Below the pieces are notes generated by a model. It made no database searches. It had not been told where the DNA came from and saw nothing but the letters and a program-made list of their open reading frames with translations. 31,922 nt of DNA, from the NCBI GenBank assembly GCA_900553815.1, contig USEY01000042.1, positions 1-31,922 on the forward strand, in the 5' to 3' direction. This DNA comes from an uncultured Bacteroides sp. Its GTDB lineage: Bacteria; Bacteroidota; Bacteroidia; Bacteroidales; Bacteroidaceae. Positions 8,388-15,819 of this stretch are shown in pieces; the first letter of the stretch is position 1, and every line of letters begins with the position of its first letter. Position numbers and translations under genes: made by a program.

Positions 8388-8406
8388 TACCAAGTATCAA
8401 ACATAA

Positions 8407-8456
8407 CAAACGGGCGGCCGGTAAGGGAAATCCTCTTCCGGTCGCCCGTTTGTTTT
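8407..8456 (+). terminator. terminator of the oxidoreductase operon
   Basis: CAAACGGGCGGCCGG at 8407-8421 pairs with CCGGTCGCCCGTTTG at 8438-8452 with one mismatch. TTTT follows. It lies 19 bases past the gamma-subunit stop. Confidence 0.9.
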
Positions 8457-8565
8457 ACCTGTCAGCAGGAAAGCAACTGCCAGCATCCATCCTCATATCA
8501 CCCCTACTATACCCTGGAAACGGCCTTGAGAGCCGACATACATCAAAGACACCACAAAACAGAGC
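8457..8565. other. gene-free sequence before the first 22-bp array
   Basis: About 110 bases lie between the oxidoreductase terminator and the repeat array at 8566. I see no ORF, promoter or repeat in it. The whole gene-free interval runs from 8388 to 8869 and is otherwise filled by two terminators and two tandem arrays. Confidence 0.6.
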
Positions 8566-8653
8566 AGTTAACTGCTAACGACAAAAGTCTTAACTCCTAT
8601 CACGACAGGAGTCCACTGCTATCGCGATGAGAGTTAACTGCTATCACAATAGG
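8566..8653. repeat. 22-bp tandem repeat, four units, AGTTAACTGCTATCAC type
   Basis: Units lie at 8566-8587, 8588-8609, 8610-8631 and 8632-8653 with no length variation. The consensus contains AGTTAACTGCTATCACGACA. The core TGCTATCAC matches, in the same phase of a 22-bp unit, the TGCTGTCAC core of the array at 1907-1994. The two arrays therefore look like divergent members of one family. Confidence 0.9.
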
Positions 8654-8664
8654 AATACCCAGAA

Positions 8665-8796
8665 AAAAACATCGTATCTTTTACTTCAAAACAATGCCGC
8701 TTTTGTAGCAAAACAATGCCGCTTCCACACCAAAACAATGCCGGATTTTTCCATACAGAATGCACTTTATAACCCAAAACATTGTTTGAGCAAATA
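8665..8796. repeat. 22-bp tandem repeat, about six units, CAAAACAATGCCGC type
   Basis: The clearest units start at 8687, 8709 and 8731, each beginning CAAAACAATGCCG. Weaker units in exact 22-bp register start at 8665, 8753 and 8775. About 12 bases at the start of each unit are conserved and the remaining 10 or so vary. The array lies 11 bases, half a unit, after the array at 8566-8653. The similar array at 27252-27361 uses the same opening. Confidence 0.85.
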
Positions 8797-8801
8797 CATA
8801 A

Positions 8802-8842
8802 AGAGAGAGGATGCGCTGTCTACTCAAACGCATCCTCTCTCT
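8802..8842 (-). terminator. terminator of the acyltransferase gene
   Basis: AGAGAGAGGATGCG at 8802-8815 pairs perfectly with CGCATCCTCTCTCT at 8829-8842. Read on the minus strand it follows the acyltransferase stop codon by 27 bases and is trailed by a short T-containing stretch. Confidence 0.8.
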
Positions 8843-8869
8843 GATAACCTATATATTTTTCTGTCTGTA

Positions 8870-9631
8870 TCAGGGCTTCTCCTGGTCTTCATTCTTCACC
8901 ATGCCTTTATGCTCGGCAGGAAGGGCACTTTGCACAGCTTCGTAAGCCTCAGCCATAGTAGCCTTAATATTGTCAGGTCCTTTTCCCTTAGGCGGAATAG
9001 GGTCGTGTATGGTCATCACCATCCGATGCCATTTAATCCATTTCCCAGTTCGCGGTAATATCTCAAACGAACCGTCAATAGTAACAGGCACCACGGCCAG
9101 CTGCAAATCGTCGGCCAGCTGAAAGGCACCCTTCTTGAAATACCCCATGTGTCCGGTAAATGTGCGAGCCCCTTCAGGGAAAACAACCACGGAGACACCA
9201 TTGGTGAGCGAAGCCTCGGCCTGTCTCATCATACCCAGCATTTTCTTGGGATTACTACGGTCTACAAAGATATGTCCAGCACTTTCGCAAGCCTTACCCA
9301 CAAAAGGAATCTTGCGCAAGCTCTTTTTCATCATCCACTTGAAGTTGCGCCCCAAAAATCCATAGATAAGGAAGATATCAAACGAACCTTGGTGATTGGG
9401 CACGAATACATAAGAGGTTTTCTTCTGCAACTTCTCACGCCCCCTCACCTTGACAGGAATCAGCAACAGGTAGCACACAAGCTGGGACCAGATTTTGCCG
9501 GGATAATATCCCCAGATATGGGCTCCGCCCAACAGAGAACCAACAATGGTGGTAAGCGCCGTCAGCAGGGTGATGACCAGCAGCAGGGGCAGCGCAAAGC
9601 AAACTTGGTAGATGGCGTAGAGTATCTTCAT
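8870..9631 (-). CDS. plsC: 1-acyl-sn-glycerol-3-phosphate acyltransferase family protein
   Basis: This 253-residue inner-membrane enzyme of the PlsC/LPLAT family should acylate lysophosphatidate in phospholipid synthesis. The catalytic HX4D motif is NHQGSFD (H80 and D85), and the substrate-binding motif is FPEGARTF (151-158). One or two hydrophobic segments lie at the N-terminus (about residues 8-33 and 48-60). I place the start at the ATG at 9631 (MKILYAIYQ). The frame runs on upstream to 9763, but a clear minus-strand promoter at 9656-9686 lies inside that extension. Exact acyl donor and acceptor cannot be read from the sequence, and Bacteroides also use such enzymes for other lipids. Confidence 0.9.
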   Translation of the reverse strand: MKILYAIYQVCFALPLLLVITLLTALTTIVGSLLGGAHIWGYYPGKIWSQLVCYLLLIPVKVRGREKLQKKTSYVFVPNHQGSFDIFLIYGFLGRNFKWMMKKSLRKIPFVGKACESAGHIFVDRSNPKKMLGMMRQAEASLTNGVSVVVFPEGARTFTGHMGYFKKGAFQLADDLQLAVVPVTIDGSFEILPRTGKWIKWHRMVMTIHDPIPPKGKGPDNIKATMAEAYEAVQSALPAEHKGMVKNEDQEKP

Positions 9632-9655
9632 GATGATGGAAGTTTTTTGTCGACG

Positions 9656-9686
9656 CAAAGATAGCGAAAGGCGAGCGCAGTACCAA
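9656..9686 (-). promoter_or_regulatory. promoter of the acyltransferase gene
   Basis: On the minus strand, TATCTTTG (complement of 9656-9663) is an exact -7 element. A TTG (complement of 9684-9686) lies 20 bases upstream. Transcription would start near 9650, about 19 bases before the start codon at 9631. This promoter decides the start of the gene. Confidence 0.75.
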
Positions 9687-9792
9687 GCCAAAAGCTTGCT
9701 TTTGAGCGAAAGTTCTGCCGAGCCGCCTCCTATCTTATGAAAAGATAGCGAAGTTTCGACCACACCAAGCTAAAAAGCTTGCTTTCAAGCGA
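9659..9792. repeat. duplicated promoter-region repeat with hairpins
   Basis: AAGATAGCG (9659-9667) followed by ACCAAGCCAAAAGCTTGCTT (from 9682) is repeated as AAGATAGCG (9742-9750) followed by ACCAAGCTAAAAAGCTTGCT (from 9764). The offset is about 82 bases. Each copy contains a self-complementary AAAGC/GCTTT centre. CTATCTT at 9730-9736 pairs with AAGATAG at 9742-9748. The first copy holds the working -7 element; the second has TATCTTTT in the same place. Similar short palindromic repeats are, from memory, common in Bacteroides intergenic regions. Confidence 0.65.
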
Positions 9793-9852
9793 CGATACTG
9801 ACTAACCGCAACCTATTTCGCCGAAAGACAATGATATTTTGCGAATAGTCTT

Positions 9853-9860
9853 TATATTTG
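9853..9860 (+). promoter_or_regulatory. -7 element of the sugar transporter gene
   Basis: TATATTTG is an exact match to the Bacteroides -7 consensus. Transcription would start near 9867, giving a leader of about 59 nt. A convincing -33 element at the usual distance is not visible. Confidence 0.6.
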
Positions 9861-9925
9861 CACCGCGATTAAGAGACACCTAACTGAAACACACAGTTCC
9901 TTTTCGCACCTTAAAACAAATTGAT

Positions 9926-11143
9926 ATGCAACAATTAGTAAAGAAAGAGTATAGAGTTCCTTTTATACTGGTTACTTCCCTGTTTTTCCTGTGGGGATTT
10001 GCACACGCCATTCTGGATGTGCTGAACAAACATTTTCAAGATGTCATGCAGATTTCGCGCACACACTCAGCGTGGGTGCAGGTAATGTTCTATTTAGGTT
10101 ACTTCGTAATGGCCATTCCAGCGGGTCTGTTCATCAGCCGACACGGTTACCGGCGGGGCGTAGTGCTGGGTTTGCTGCTCTATGGAATAGGGTCGTTGCT
10201 GTTTATCCCCGGTGAGATGTGCATGTCGTTCGAATTCTACTTGTTTTCACTGTTTGTCATAGCCTGCGGACTGGTGTTTCTAGAGACAGCAGCCAATCCC
10301 TACATGACAGAACTGGGCGACCGCTCGACGGCAGCCAGCCGCCTGAATCTGGCCCAGTCGTTCAACGGGTTGGGTTGTATCTGCGGCCCACTGATAGGTG
10401 GATTGTTGTTGTTCTCCGACAAAGGACATGCAGGTATTTCCGTACCCTATGCCCTGATGGGTGTAGTGGTGCTTACTGTAGCATGGATATTCACACGAGT
10501 AAAGTTACCCGAAGTGACAGAAGAAGAGACAGCTGACGCAAGCGAAAGCCGGGGAAGCTTGTGGAGTCATCGTCTGTTTGCCTTTGGAGTATTGGCTCTG
10601 TTCTGCTACGAGATTGCTGAAATTTCCATCAATAGTTTCTTCATCAACTACGTGGTTGAGACCGAATGGATGAGTGCACGCGACGCTTCGGTGGTGCTGT
10701 CGTTTGGTGGATTGGGACTGTTCATGTGCGGACGATTTGCCGGCAGCTGGATTATGCGCTATATCCGAGCCGAACGGGTGTTGCTGGTCTGTGCCATAGG
10801 CACGGTAGCCACAACGGCCACGGTAGTAGCCCACTGCGGCATGGCCTCACTGATAGCCCTGTTTTTGGGTTATGCGTTCGAAGCTATCATGTTCCCCACT
10901 ATCTTCGCTCTGTCGTTGCGCGGATTGGGTCGCCACACTAAACGGGCATCGTCGTTTCTCATGATGTCGCCATTGGGTGGTGCCGTAGGTCCGCTGATGA
11001 TGGGCGCAGTGGCCGATGCAACCAGTATGTCGTTCTCATTCATCGTACCGCTACTGTCGTTTGTAGTAGTGCTGGCCTATGCGTGGAGTGTCAACACGGT
11101 CACTTCGGGCCAGGCACCGAAACGGAACGGTAATCCCACGTAA
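9926..11143 (+). CDS. FucP-type sugar:proton symporter (MFS)
   Basis: This 405-residue integral inner-membrane protein has about twelve hydrophobic segments. It belongs to the fucose/glucose/galactose:H+ symporter branch of the major facilitator superfamily. The signature stretch is LFFLWGFAHAILDVLNKHFQ near residue 20, with ETAANPYMTELG near residue 130 and SFNGLGCICGPLIGG soon after. The loop between helices 6 and 7 (about 193-210) is short and charged. No fucose catabolic genes adjoin it, so the sugar carried is unknown and I assign no symbol. Its last 67 bases overlap, tail to tail, the 3' end of the metallophosphoesterase gene on the other strand. Confidence 0.9.
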   Translation: MQQLVKKEYRVPFILVTSLFFLWGFAHAILDVLNKHFQDVMQISRTHSAWVQVMFYLGYFVMAIPAGLFISRHGYRRGVVLGLLLYGIGSLLFIPGEMCMSFEFYLFSLFVIACGLVFLETAANPYMTELGDRSTAASRLNLAQSFNGLGCICGPLIGGLLLFSDKGHAGISVPYALMGVVVLTVAWIFTRVKLPEVTEEETADASESRGSLWSHRLFAFGVLALFCYEIAEISINSFFINYVVETEWMSARDASVVLSFGGLGLFMCGRFAGSWIMRYIRAERVLLVCAIGTVATTATVVAHCGMASLIALFLGYAFEAIMFPTIFALSLRGLGRHTKRASSFLMMSPLGGAVGPLMMGAVADATSMSFSFIVPLLSFVVVLAYAWSVNTVTSGQAPKRNGNPT

Positions 11144-12243
11144 CCTATGCCTATATTGACATAGAGTCCCCGCTCCCCTTCCAGATACATACCCGACCAC
11201 TCGGGATACATCAGCGAAGACAGCGAATGCCCAAACAGAATCATCTGCATGGCATGCGTGTGTCCGGCCAACATCAGGTCGATATCCGTATCGGGCAATA
11301 CTTCACGGCGCCAGTGCGTGGGATTATGACTTAACAGAATACGAAACATGCCCTCAGTTCCCTGAATGGCACGTGACAGGTCTGCATATTGCGAGAACGG
11401 CGGTTCACCGTCATTCTCCACACCGATAAGGGCTATGCTATCGCCACGATGGTACAAAATGTCATGTTCATTATTCAGCAACTTCCAGCCCATTTCCTTC
11501 TGTTGGTCCTTCAGATATTGCAGGTTGGCCGCTTCCTGCTGTTGGTTCTTCCAGCGATAATAAGTACCATAGTCATGATTGCCCAATACGGAATATACAC
11601 CATCAGGGGCATGCAGTTTTGACAGGATAGTCTGAAATCCGTCCAGCTCATGACTTTGCTGGTTCACCAAGTCGCCCGTAAATACGATAAGGTCAGGCTG
11701 CTGCTCATTCACCAGCTTGACCAGCCGTTCCATCACCTCCGGTTGTCCGGCCCAACTGCCTATGTGTATGTCCGAAATCTGTACGATACGATACCCGTCG
11801 AATGCTTTGGGCAAACGGTCTGAACGATACTCTACCTGCTTCACTTCAAAACGTTTCACTCCGGCAGTAGCACCATAGAATATGTTGACAAAGCTAATAA
11901 CCGCCAACACTCCTCCGAACCACGCGAACGGAGCGCGTGGAAAGCTACGTACTACCAGTCTGATAGCGTCACCTATCAGTGAACAAAGCATGAAAATAGT
12001 CTTTGGAGCGGCAAAAAGCATGACAGCCACTGCCAGGCGTCCGATGCCTTGCGTATGATTGGACATGGCATTATCGCCCGTCAAGTAAATGTAGTAGACG
12101 TAGACTGCGGTAAGCAGCAGCGTAGGCAGCCAGTAAGCCCACAGCAATAAGCGGTTCTTTACTCGCCTCAGCAAGTAAACAAAGTAAATGTAAAGGTCGG
12201 GAATGAAAAGGAAAAGTACAAGGATAAATGTTATTCGGTGCAT
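11077..12243 (-). CDS. membrane-anchored calcineurin-like metallophosphoesterase
   Basis: This 388-residue protein has several hydrophobic segments in its first 125 residues (about 5-25, 37-53, 70-90 and 108-125), followed by a metallophosphoesterase domain. The metal-binding motifs are QISDIHIGS (D158 and H160), FTGDLVN (D191), GNHDYG (222-226), LLSHNPTHW and AGHTHAMQ. YkuE-like enzymes of this type hydrolyse phosphoesters of lipids or cell-wall precursors at the membrane. The real substrate here is unknown. The start codon lies inside the 3' end of the upstream membrane protein (13-base overlap), so it belongs to the sigma-factor operon and may be part of the response that sigma controls. 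Confidence 0.88.
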   Translation of the reverse strand: MHRITFILVLFLFIPDLYIYFVYLLRRVKNRLLLWAYWLPTLLLTAVYVYYIYLTGDNAMSNHTQGIGRLAVAVMLFAAPKTIFMLCSLIGDAIRLVVRSFPRAPFAWFGGVLAVISFVNIFYGATAGVKRFEVKQVEYRSDRLPKAFDGYRIVQISDIHIGSWAGQPEVMERLVKLVNEQQPDLIVFTGDLVNQQSHELDGFQTILSKLHAPDGVYSVLGNHDYGTYYRWKNQQQEAANLQYLKDQQKEMGWKLLNNEHDILYHRGDSIALIGVENDGEPPFSQYADLSRAIQGTEGMFRILLSHNPTHWRREVLPDTDIDLMLAGHTHAMQMILFGHSLSSLMYPEWSGMYLEGERGLYVNIGIGYVGLPFRFGAWPEVTVLTLHA

Positions 12244-12857
12244 ATTGTTTTCAGTTCTTCAATGTTCTTCTTTATATCATCAAGATGGCGATAGACCAAA
12301 CGCCAGTAGGCTATACCCACCAACAAACCCATGAACAACAGGGCAACGACAAAAAATGCCACTTGTCCGGCCAGCGGGCGCAAATAGAAATCCATCACCC
12401 AGTAGTCAAGCATTATAAACAGCACTGCCCATACAGCCACCGCCACTACCTCACAACGTGTCCAGCGATAGAGGGTCACGATGCGCTGGCTTACTTCGAA
12501 CGGAGACATTTCGTCCACCTTCAATTGACGCAGCCATTGGAAGGTTTTCCGGTCCCACAACACTCCTATTGCGATGGATAAAGCAGAGAACAACAGTAAG
12601 ACCAACATCTTTAACCTCACAGGCCCCTCGAGCAACAGGAAAGAGAACAGTCCACCCACTACGAGCAACGCCACACCAACCACTCCGCCCAACCACATGG
12701 ACAAGCGTTGGTTTCTGGCCAGGCTGTCTACTCCACGCCCGGCTCTATCCTTGCACGAGGCTATCAGTGCTTCTATCTGCCGACTGTCAGCCAGCGTCTC
12801 CTGCTTCAGCTTTTCGTCTAGCAAATTCCACGTTTTCTTCAATTCATCCAGTTCCAT
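12231..12857 (-). CDS. membrane partner of the ECF sigma factor, possible anti-sigma factor
   Basis: I do not recognise a named family with certainty. The 208-residue protein begins with a charged, helical cytoplasmic region (MELDELKKTWNLLDEKLKQE, about residues 1-50). Four predicted membrane segments follow, near 53-75, 82-100, 135-152 and 165-185, and then a charged C-terminal helix (HLDDIKKNIEELK). Its start lies 2 bases after the sigma-factor stop codon, and its end overlaps the phosphoesterase start. This is the position of an anti-sigma factor. It is not a FecR-type protein and has no zinc-binding ZAS motif, so sequestration of the sigma factor is an inference from gene order and topology. 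Confidence 0.8.
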   Translation of the reverse strand: MELDELKKTWNLLDEKLKQETLADSRQIEALIASCKDRAGRGVDSLARNQRLSMWLGGVVGVALLVVGGLFSFLLLEGPVRLKMLVLLLFSALSIAIGVLWDRKTFQWLRQLKVDEMSPFEVSQRIVTLYRWTRCEVVAVAVWAVLFIMLDYWVMDFYLRPLAGQVAFFVVALLFMGLLVGIAYWRLVYRHLDDIKKNIEELKTICTE

Positions 12858-12859
12858 AT

Positions 12860-13345
12860 TTATTCCTCTTTGTTCATTTTCCTAAGTTTGTCCTTGATGC
12901 GACTCAACCGGGTAGCCACATTGGTCACGGTAAGACCGGTGATTTCGGCAATCTCCTCGTAAGACTTCTCTTCCAGATAAAGCAATACGATAGACTTCTC
13001 CAGTTGTCCCAAACGGTCTATCATCCGGTACAACTGCCTCAGCATGGCTTGCGTTTCGTCGTCGTCTTCCATGCGGTCAAAGCTCTGTGTCAACGAAATG
13101 ATTTCGGGCAGGTTCTTTTCTTTCCGCATGAAACTGATGCATGTGTTGAGCGCAATCCGATAAATCCATGTAGACAGTTTGCACTCCTTGCGGAACTTAG
13201 GAAAGGCTTTCCACAAGTTGATGACCACCTCCTGATATAAGTCGCCAAGAGAGGCATAAGGAGTGGCATAGACATAGCAAACCTTGTAGATGACACGTTC
13301 GTAAGTCCGAATCATGGATACAAATTCCTGTTCTACGTTTTCCAT
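12860..13345 (-). CDS. ECF-type RNA polymerase sigma factor
   Basis: This 161-residue protein has only sigma regions 2 and 4, as in extracytoplasmic-function sigma factors. Region 2 covers about residues 10-80 (DLYQEVVINLWKAFPKFR through STWIYRIALNTCISFMRK). Region 4 covers about 105-155 and ends in the helix-turn-helix LEEKSYEEIAEITGLTVTNVATRLSRIKDKLR. It is translationally close to the membrane protein downstream. No ECF-type promoter was clear in the 270 gene-free bases upstream. The signal sensed is unknown. The phosphoesterase at the operon end hints at an envelope function. Confidence 0.93.
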   Translation of the reverse strand: MENVEQEFVSMIRTYERVIYKVCYVYATPYASLGDLYQEVVINLWKAFPKFRKECKLSTWIYRIALNTCISFMRKEKNLPEIISLTQSFDRMEDDDETQAMLRQLYRMIDRLGQLEKSIVLLYLEEKSYEEIAEITGLTVTNVATRLSRIKDKLRKMNKEE

Positions 13346-13618
13346 TTCCGGGGATTATTCTGTTTTTATTGCAGCTTTCTGTTTTGTTGGTCGCAGCCAA
13401 CGAGGAAAAATCACATAAAGCATAGAAGAAAAATGAAGATTCAGGTAACGCCAGCTTGCAATCGACCGCATTCAACTGCCAACAGGAAAAAAGGAAAGCA
13501 GTAAATACAAAACTTACACAAAAGAGGACTCCGCCCAAGGAACAAGATTCCCCGCAGAGTAATTGCTCTACCAATACGTACAATAGATATATCCTAAAGA
13601 ATAACAGTCTAAGCCATC

Positions 13619-14365
13619 TTAATGGGCGCTTGCCACATTATCTTGCAAACGCTGATTCTCTTTCATCAGCTGCATGTTTTCTTTAGCTTTGGAAAGATAG
13701 TCCTGCACAAACTTATTCGACTTGAATGATGCAGGTGCCGTCCGCATGATATCTTCTATCACCGGTGTCATGACAGGATAAGGCAACGTGCTGCACATCA
13801 TCATGAAAACACTGGGTCCCAATACAGTCTCATAATTATCCATGATAAACTGCTTCACGCAATCAGAAGCTTCTTGATTGAGGGTTTCATTTTCCTTGGC
13901 CAACTGTTCGTGCACGTCATCAATATTAGCACCATCGAGCACCATGCGTGCCTCTTTCCTTTCCAGCTCGTCCAGTTGCACTTCCAACTTGTTGCGTCGG
14001 TCAATGAAATCGTATAGTGCATCGTTCAAAGGAGTACCTTCTGCCACCAGTTGTGTATTTGAGATGGTTACTTTCACTTTACCGTCTTCCAGCACCAAAG
14101 GCATCAGACCTTCATTGCCCATATAAAGTGTAACCACCATTACAGAGTCTATTTTACCCTTCATGGAGAACAGGCCGTGTACCACTTCCGCCGAGTCAAC
14201 CGTCACCAGCTTGTCATCGTCAAAGATTTTAAGATAAAGCATTTTCCCGTCGAGACTGGTCACCGACGAACTTCCTTCTATTTTATACTTACGGCTGCAA
14301 GATGAGAAGGCAAACAACAGCAACAACAATGGCAGGATGCGACCTACATTCTTTACGATTACCAT
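13619..14365 (-). CDS. DUF4369-like lipoprotein without a thioredoxin domain
   Basis: This 248-residue protein has a lipoprotein signal (hydrophobic stretch ending FAFSSC, cysteine near residue 23). The region of about 28-125 (YKIEGSSSVTSLDGKMLYLKIFDDDKLVTVDSAEV and onward) resembles the N-terminal beta domain, DUF4369, found ahead of thioredoxin-like domains in Bacteroidetes. The rest is mostly helical and charged, with a coiled-coil-like segment near 130-170. There is no CxxC, so it cannot be a redox protein itself. It has its own -7 box on the minus strand and is divergent from the sulfatase-maturase gene. Function is unknown. Confidence 0.75.
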   Translation of the reverse strand: MVIVKNVGRILPLLLLLFAFSSCSRKYKIEGSSSVTSLDGKMLYLKIFDDDKLVTVDSAEVVHGLFSMKGKIDSVMVVTLYMGNEGLMPLVLEDGKVKVTISNTQLVAEGTPLNDALYDFIDRRNKLEVQLDELERKEARMVLDGANIDDVHEQLAKENETLNQEASDCVKQFIMDNYETVLGPSVFMMMCSTLPYPVMTPVIEDIMRTAPASFKSNKFVQDYLSKAKENMQLMKENQRLQDNVASAH

Positions 14366-14390
14366 AGAAAGGGAAATTTTGTTTATGCTG

Positions 14391-14398
14391 CAAAGGTA
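14391..14398 (-). promoter_or_regulatory. -7 element of the DUF4369-like gene
   Basis: The complement reads TACCTTTG, an exact TAnnTTTG match, about 26 bases before the start codon at 14365. No clear -33 element is seen. Confidence 0.6.
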
Positions 14399-14451
14399 TT
14401 AATAATCCTTATAAAGGAAGAGGCTAGAAACGTATTTTCATTTGCTTTACG

Positions 14452-14459
14452 TATTTTTG
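14452..14459 (+). promoter_or_regulatory. -7 element of the sulfatase-maturase gene
   Basis: TATTTTTG matches TAnnTTTG and lies about 35 bases before the ATG at 14494. The -33 element is weak. Confidence 0.55.
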
Positions 14460-14493
14460 CACTTAAATTAATTAAAAGTTACAAGACCAGAAC

Positions 14494-15723
14494 ATGTCTA
14501 CCTACGCACCTTTTGCCAAACCGCTCTATGTGATGCTGAAACCTGTAGGAGCCGTATGCAACCTGGCATGCGATTATTGCTACTACTTGGAGAAAGGAAA
14601 CTTATATAAAGAGAATCCGAAACACGTAATGAGCGAGGAACTGCTGGAGAAGTTCATAGAAGAATACATCAACTCACAAACCATGCCGCAAGTCTTGTTT
14701 ACGTGGCACGGTGGAGAAACACTGATGCGTCCGCTGTCGTTCTACAAGCGTGCCATGGAACTGCAAAAGAAGTATGCCAACGGGCGTACCATAGACAACT
14801 GCATCCAAACCAACGGCACACTGCTGACCGATGAATGGTGCCGCTTCTTCAAGGAAAACAACTGGCTGGTAGGTGTTTCCATTGACGGACCTCAGGAGTT
14901 TCACGACGAGTACCGCAAGAACCGACAGGGACGCCCTTCCTTCCACAAAGTAATGCAGGGCATCAACCTGCTGAAGAAGCACGGTGTGGAATGGAACGGC
15001 ATGGCAGTTGTCAATGACTTCAATGCCGACTATCCCGAAGACTTTTACCACTTCTTCAAAGAAATTGGCTGCCACTACATACAGTTTGCCCCCATCGTGG
15101 AGCGCATCCTGCCTCATGGCGACGGACGCCACCTGGCCTCACTGGCCGATGGCGAGCAGGCACGGCTGGCCGACTTCTCCGTCAGCCCTGAACAATGGGG
15201 CAACTTCCTTTGCCGACTGTTTGACGAATGGGTGAAGGAAGATGTAGGAACCTACTACATCCAGATATTCGATTCGACACTGGCCAACTGGGTAGGCCAA
15301 CAGCCGGGCGTGTGCTCCATGGCTCGAACCTGCGGACATGCCGGAGTGATGGAATTCAACGGCGATGTCTATGCGTGCGACCACTTTGTCTTTCCCGAAT
15401 ACAAACTGGGCAACATCTGGCAACAGACACTGGTGGAAATGATGTACAGCGAACGCCAGCAACGCTTCGGCCAAAACAAATATGACTCCCTGCCCCGCCA
15501 ATGCAAGGAGTGCGAATGGCTCTTTGCCTGCAACGGTGACTGTCCCAAGAACCGCTTTGCACGCACGGCCGACGGCGAGCCGGGACTGAATTACCTATGC
15601 GCAGGCTACCGGAAGTTCTTCAGCCACGTAGCTCCCTACATGGACTTCATGAAGAAGGAATTGCTGGCACAGCGCGCACCAGCCAACGTGATGCAGGCCA
15701 TCAAGGACGGTATGTTTGATTAG
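14494..15723 (+). CDS. chuR: anaerobic sulfatase-maturating enzyme (radical SAM, SPASM)
   Basis: This 409-residue cytosolic enzyme converts the active-site Cys or Ser of sulfatases into formylglycine. The radical SAM cluster motif is CNLACDYC (C22, C26, C29). The TWHGGETLMRP, SIDGP and TNGTLL segments are typical of the family. The C-terminal SPASM region supplies cysteines for two further clusters (CSMARTCG near 275, DVYACDHF, and CKECEWLFACNGDCPKNR near 350). The symbol follows the single anSME gene of B. thetaiotaomicron, which this closely resembles in motif order. No sulfatase lies nearby; the enzyme acts on sulfatases encoded elsewhere. It precedes the first S46 peptidase by 96 bases. 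Confidence 0.93.
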   Translation: MSTYAPFAKPLYVMLKPVGAVCNLACDYCYYLEKGNLYKENPKHVMSEELLEKFIEEYINSQTMPQVLFTWHGGETLMRPLSFYKRAMELQKKYANGRTIDNCIQTNGTLLTDEWCRFFKENNWLVGVSIDGPQEFHDEYRKNRQGRPSFHKVMQGINLLKKHGVEWNGMAVVNDFNADYPEDFYHFFKEIGCHYIQFAPIVERILPHGDGRHLASLADGEQARLADFSVSPEQWGNFLCRLFDEWVKEDVGTYYIQIFDSTLANWVGQQPGVCSMARTCGHAGVMEFNGDVYACDHFVFPEYKLGNIWQQTLVEMMYSERQQRFGQNKYDSLPRQCKECEWLFACNGDCPKNRFARTADGEPGLNYLCAGYRKFFSHVAPYMDFMKKELLAQRAPANVMQAIKDGMFD

Positions 15724-15819
15724 GACAAGCAAACAAGGAAAAAAGACAAGCTCTGCACACTAACATTAACTAAAGGACTCAAGAACTTAAAACTATATTA
15801 TCTTATTCTATTTTTATTT

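Noticed and set aside
8566..8796. Possible CRISPR array
   Set aside because: The repeats are contiguous 22-bp units without unique spacers, and no cas gene is present. The same holds for the other arrays.
8627..9058. 143-codon frame on the plus strand across the repeats
   Set aside because: It runs through the tandem arrays and a terminator into the antisense of the acyltransferase gene. The 22-bp period would shift the frame each unit.
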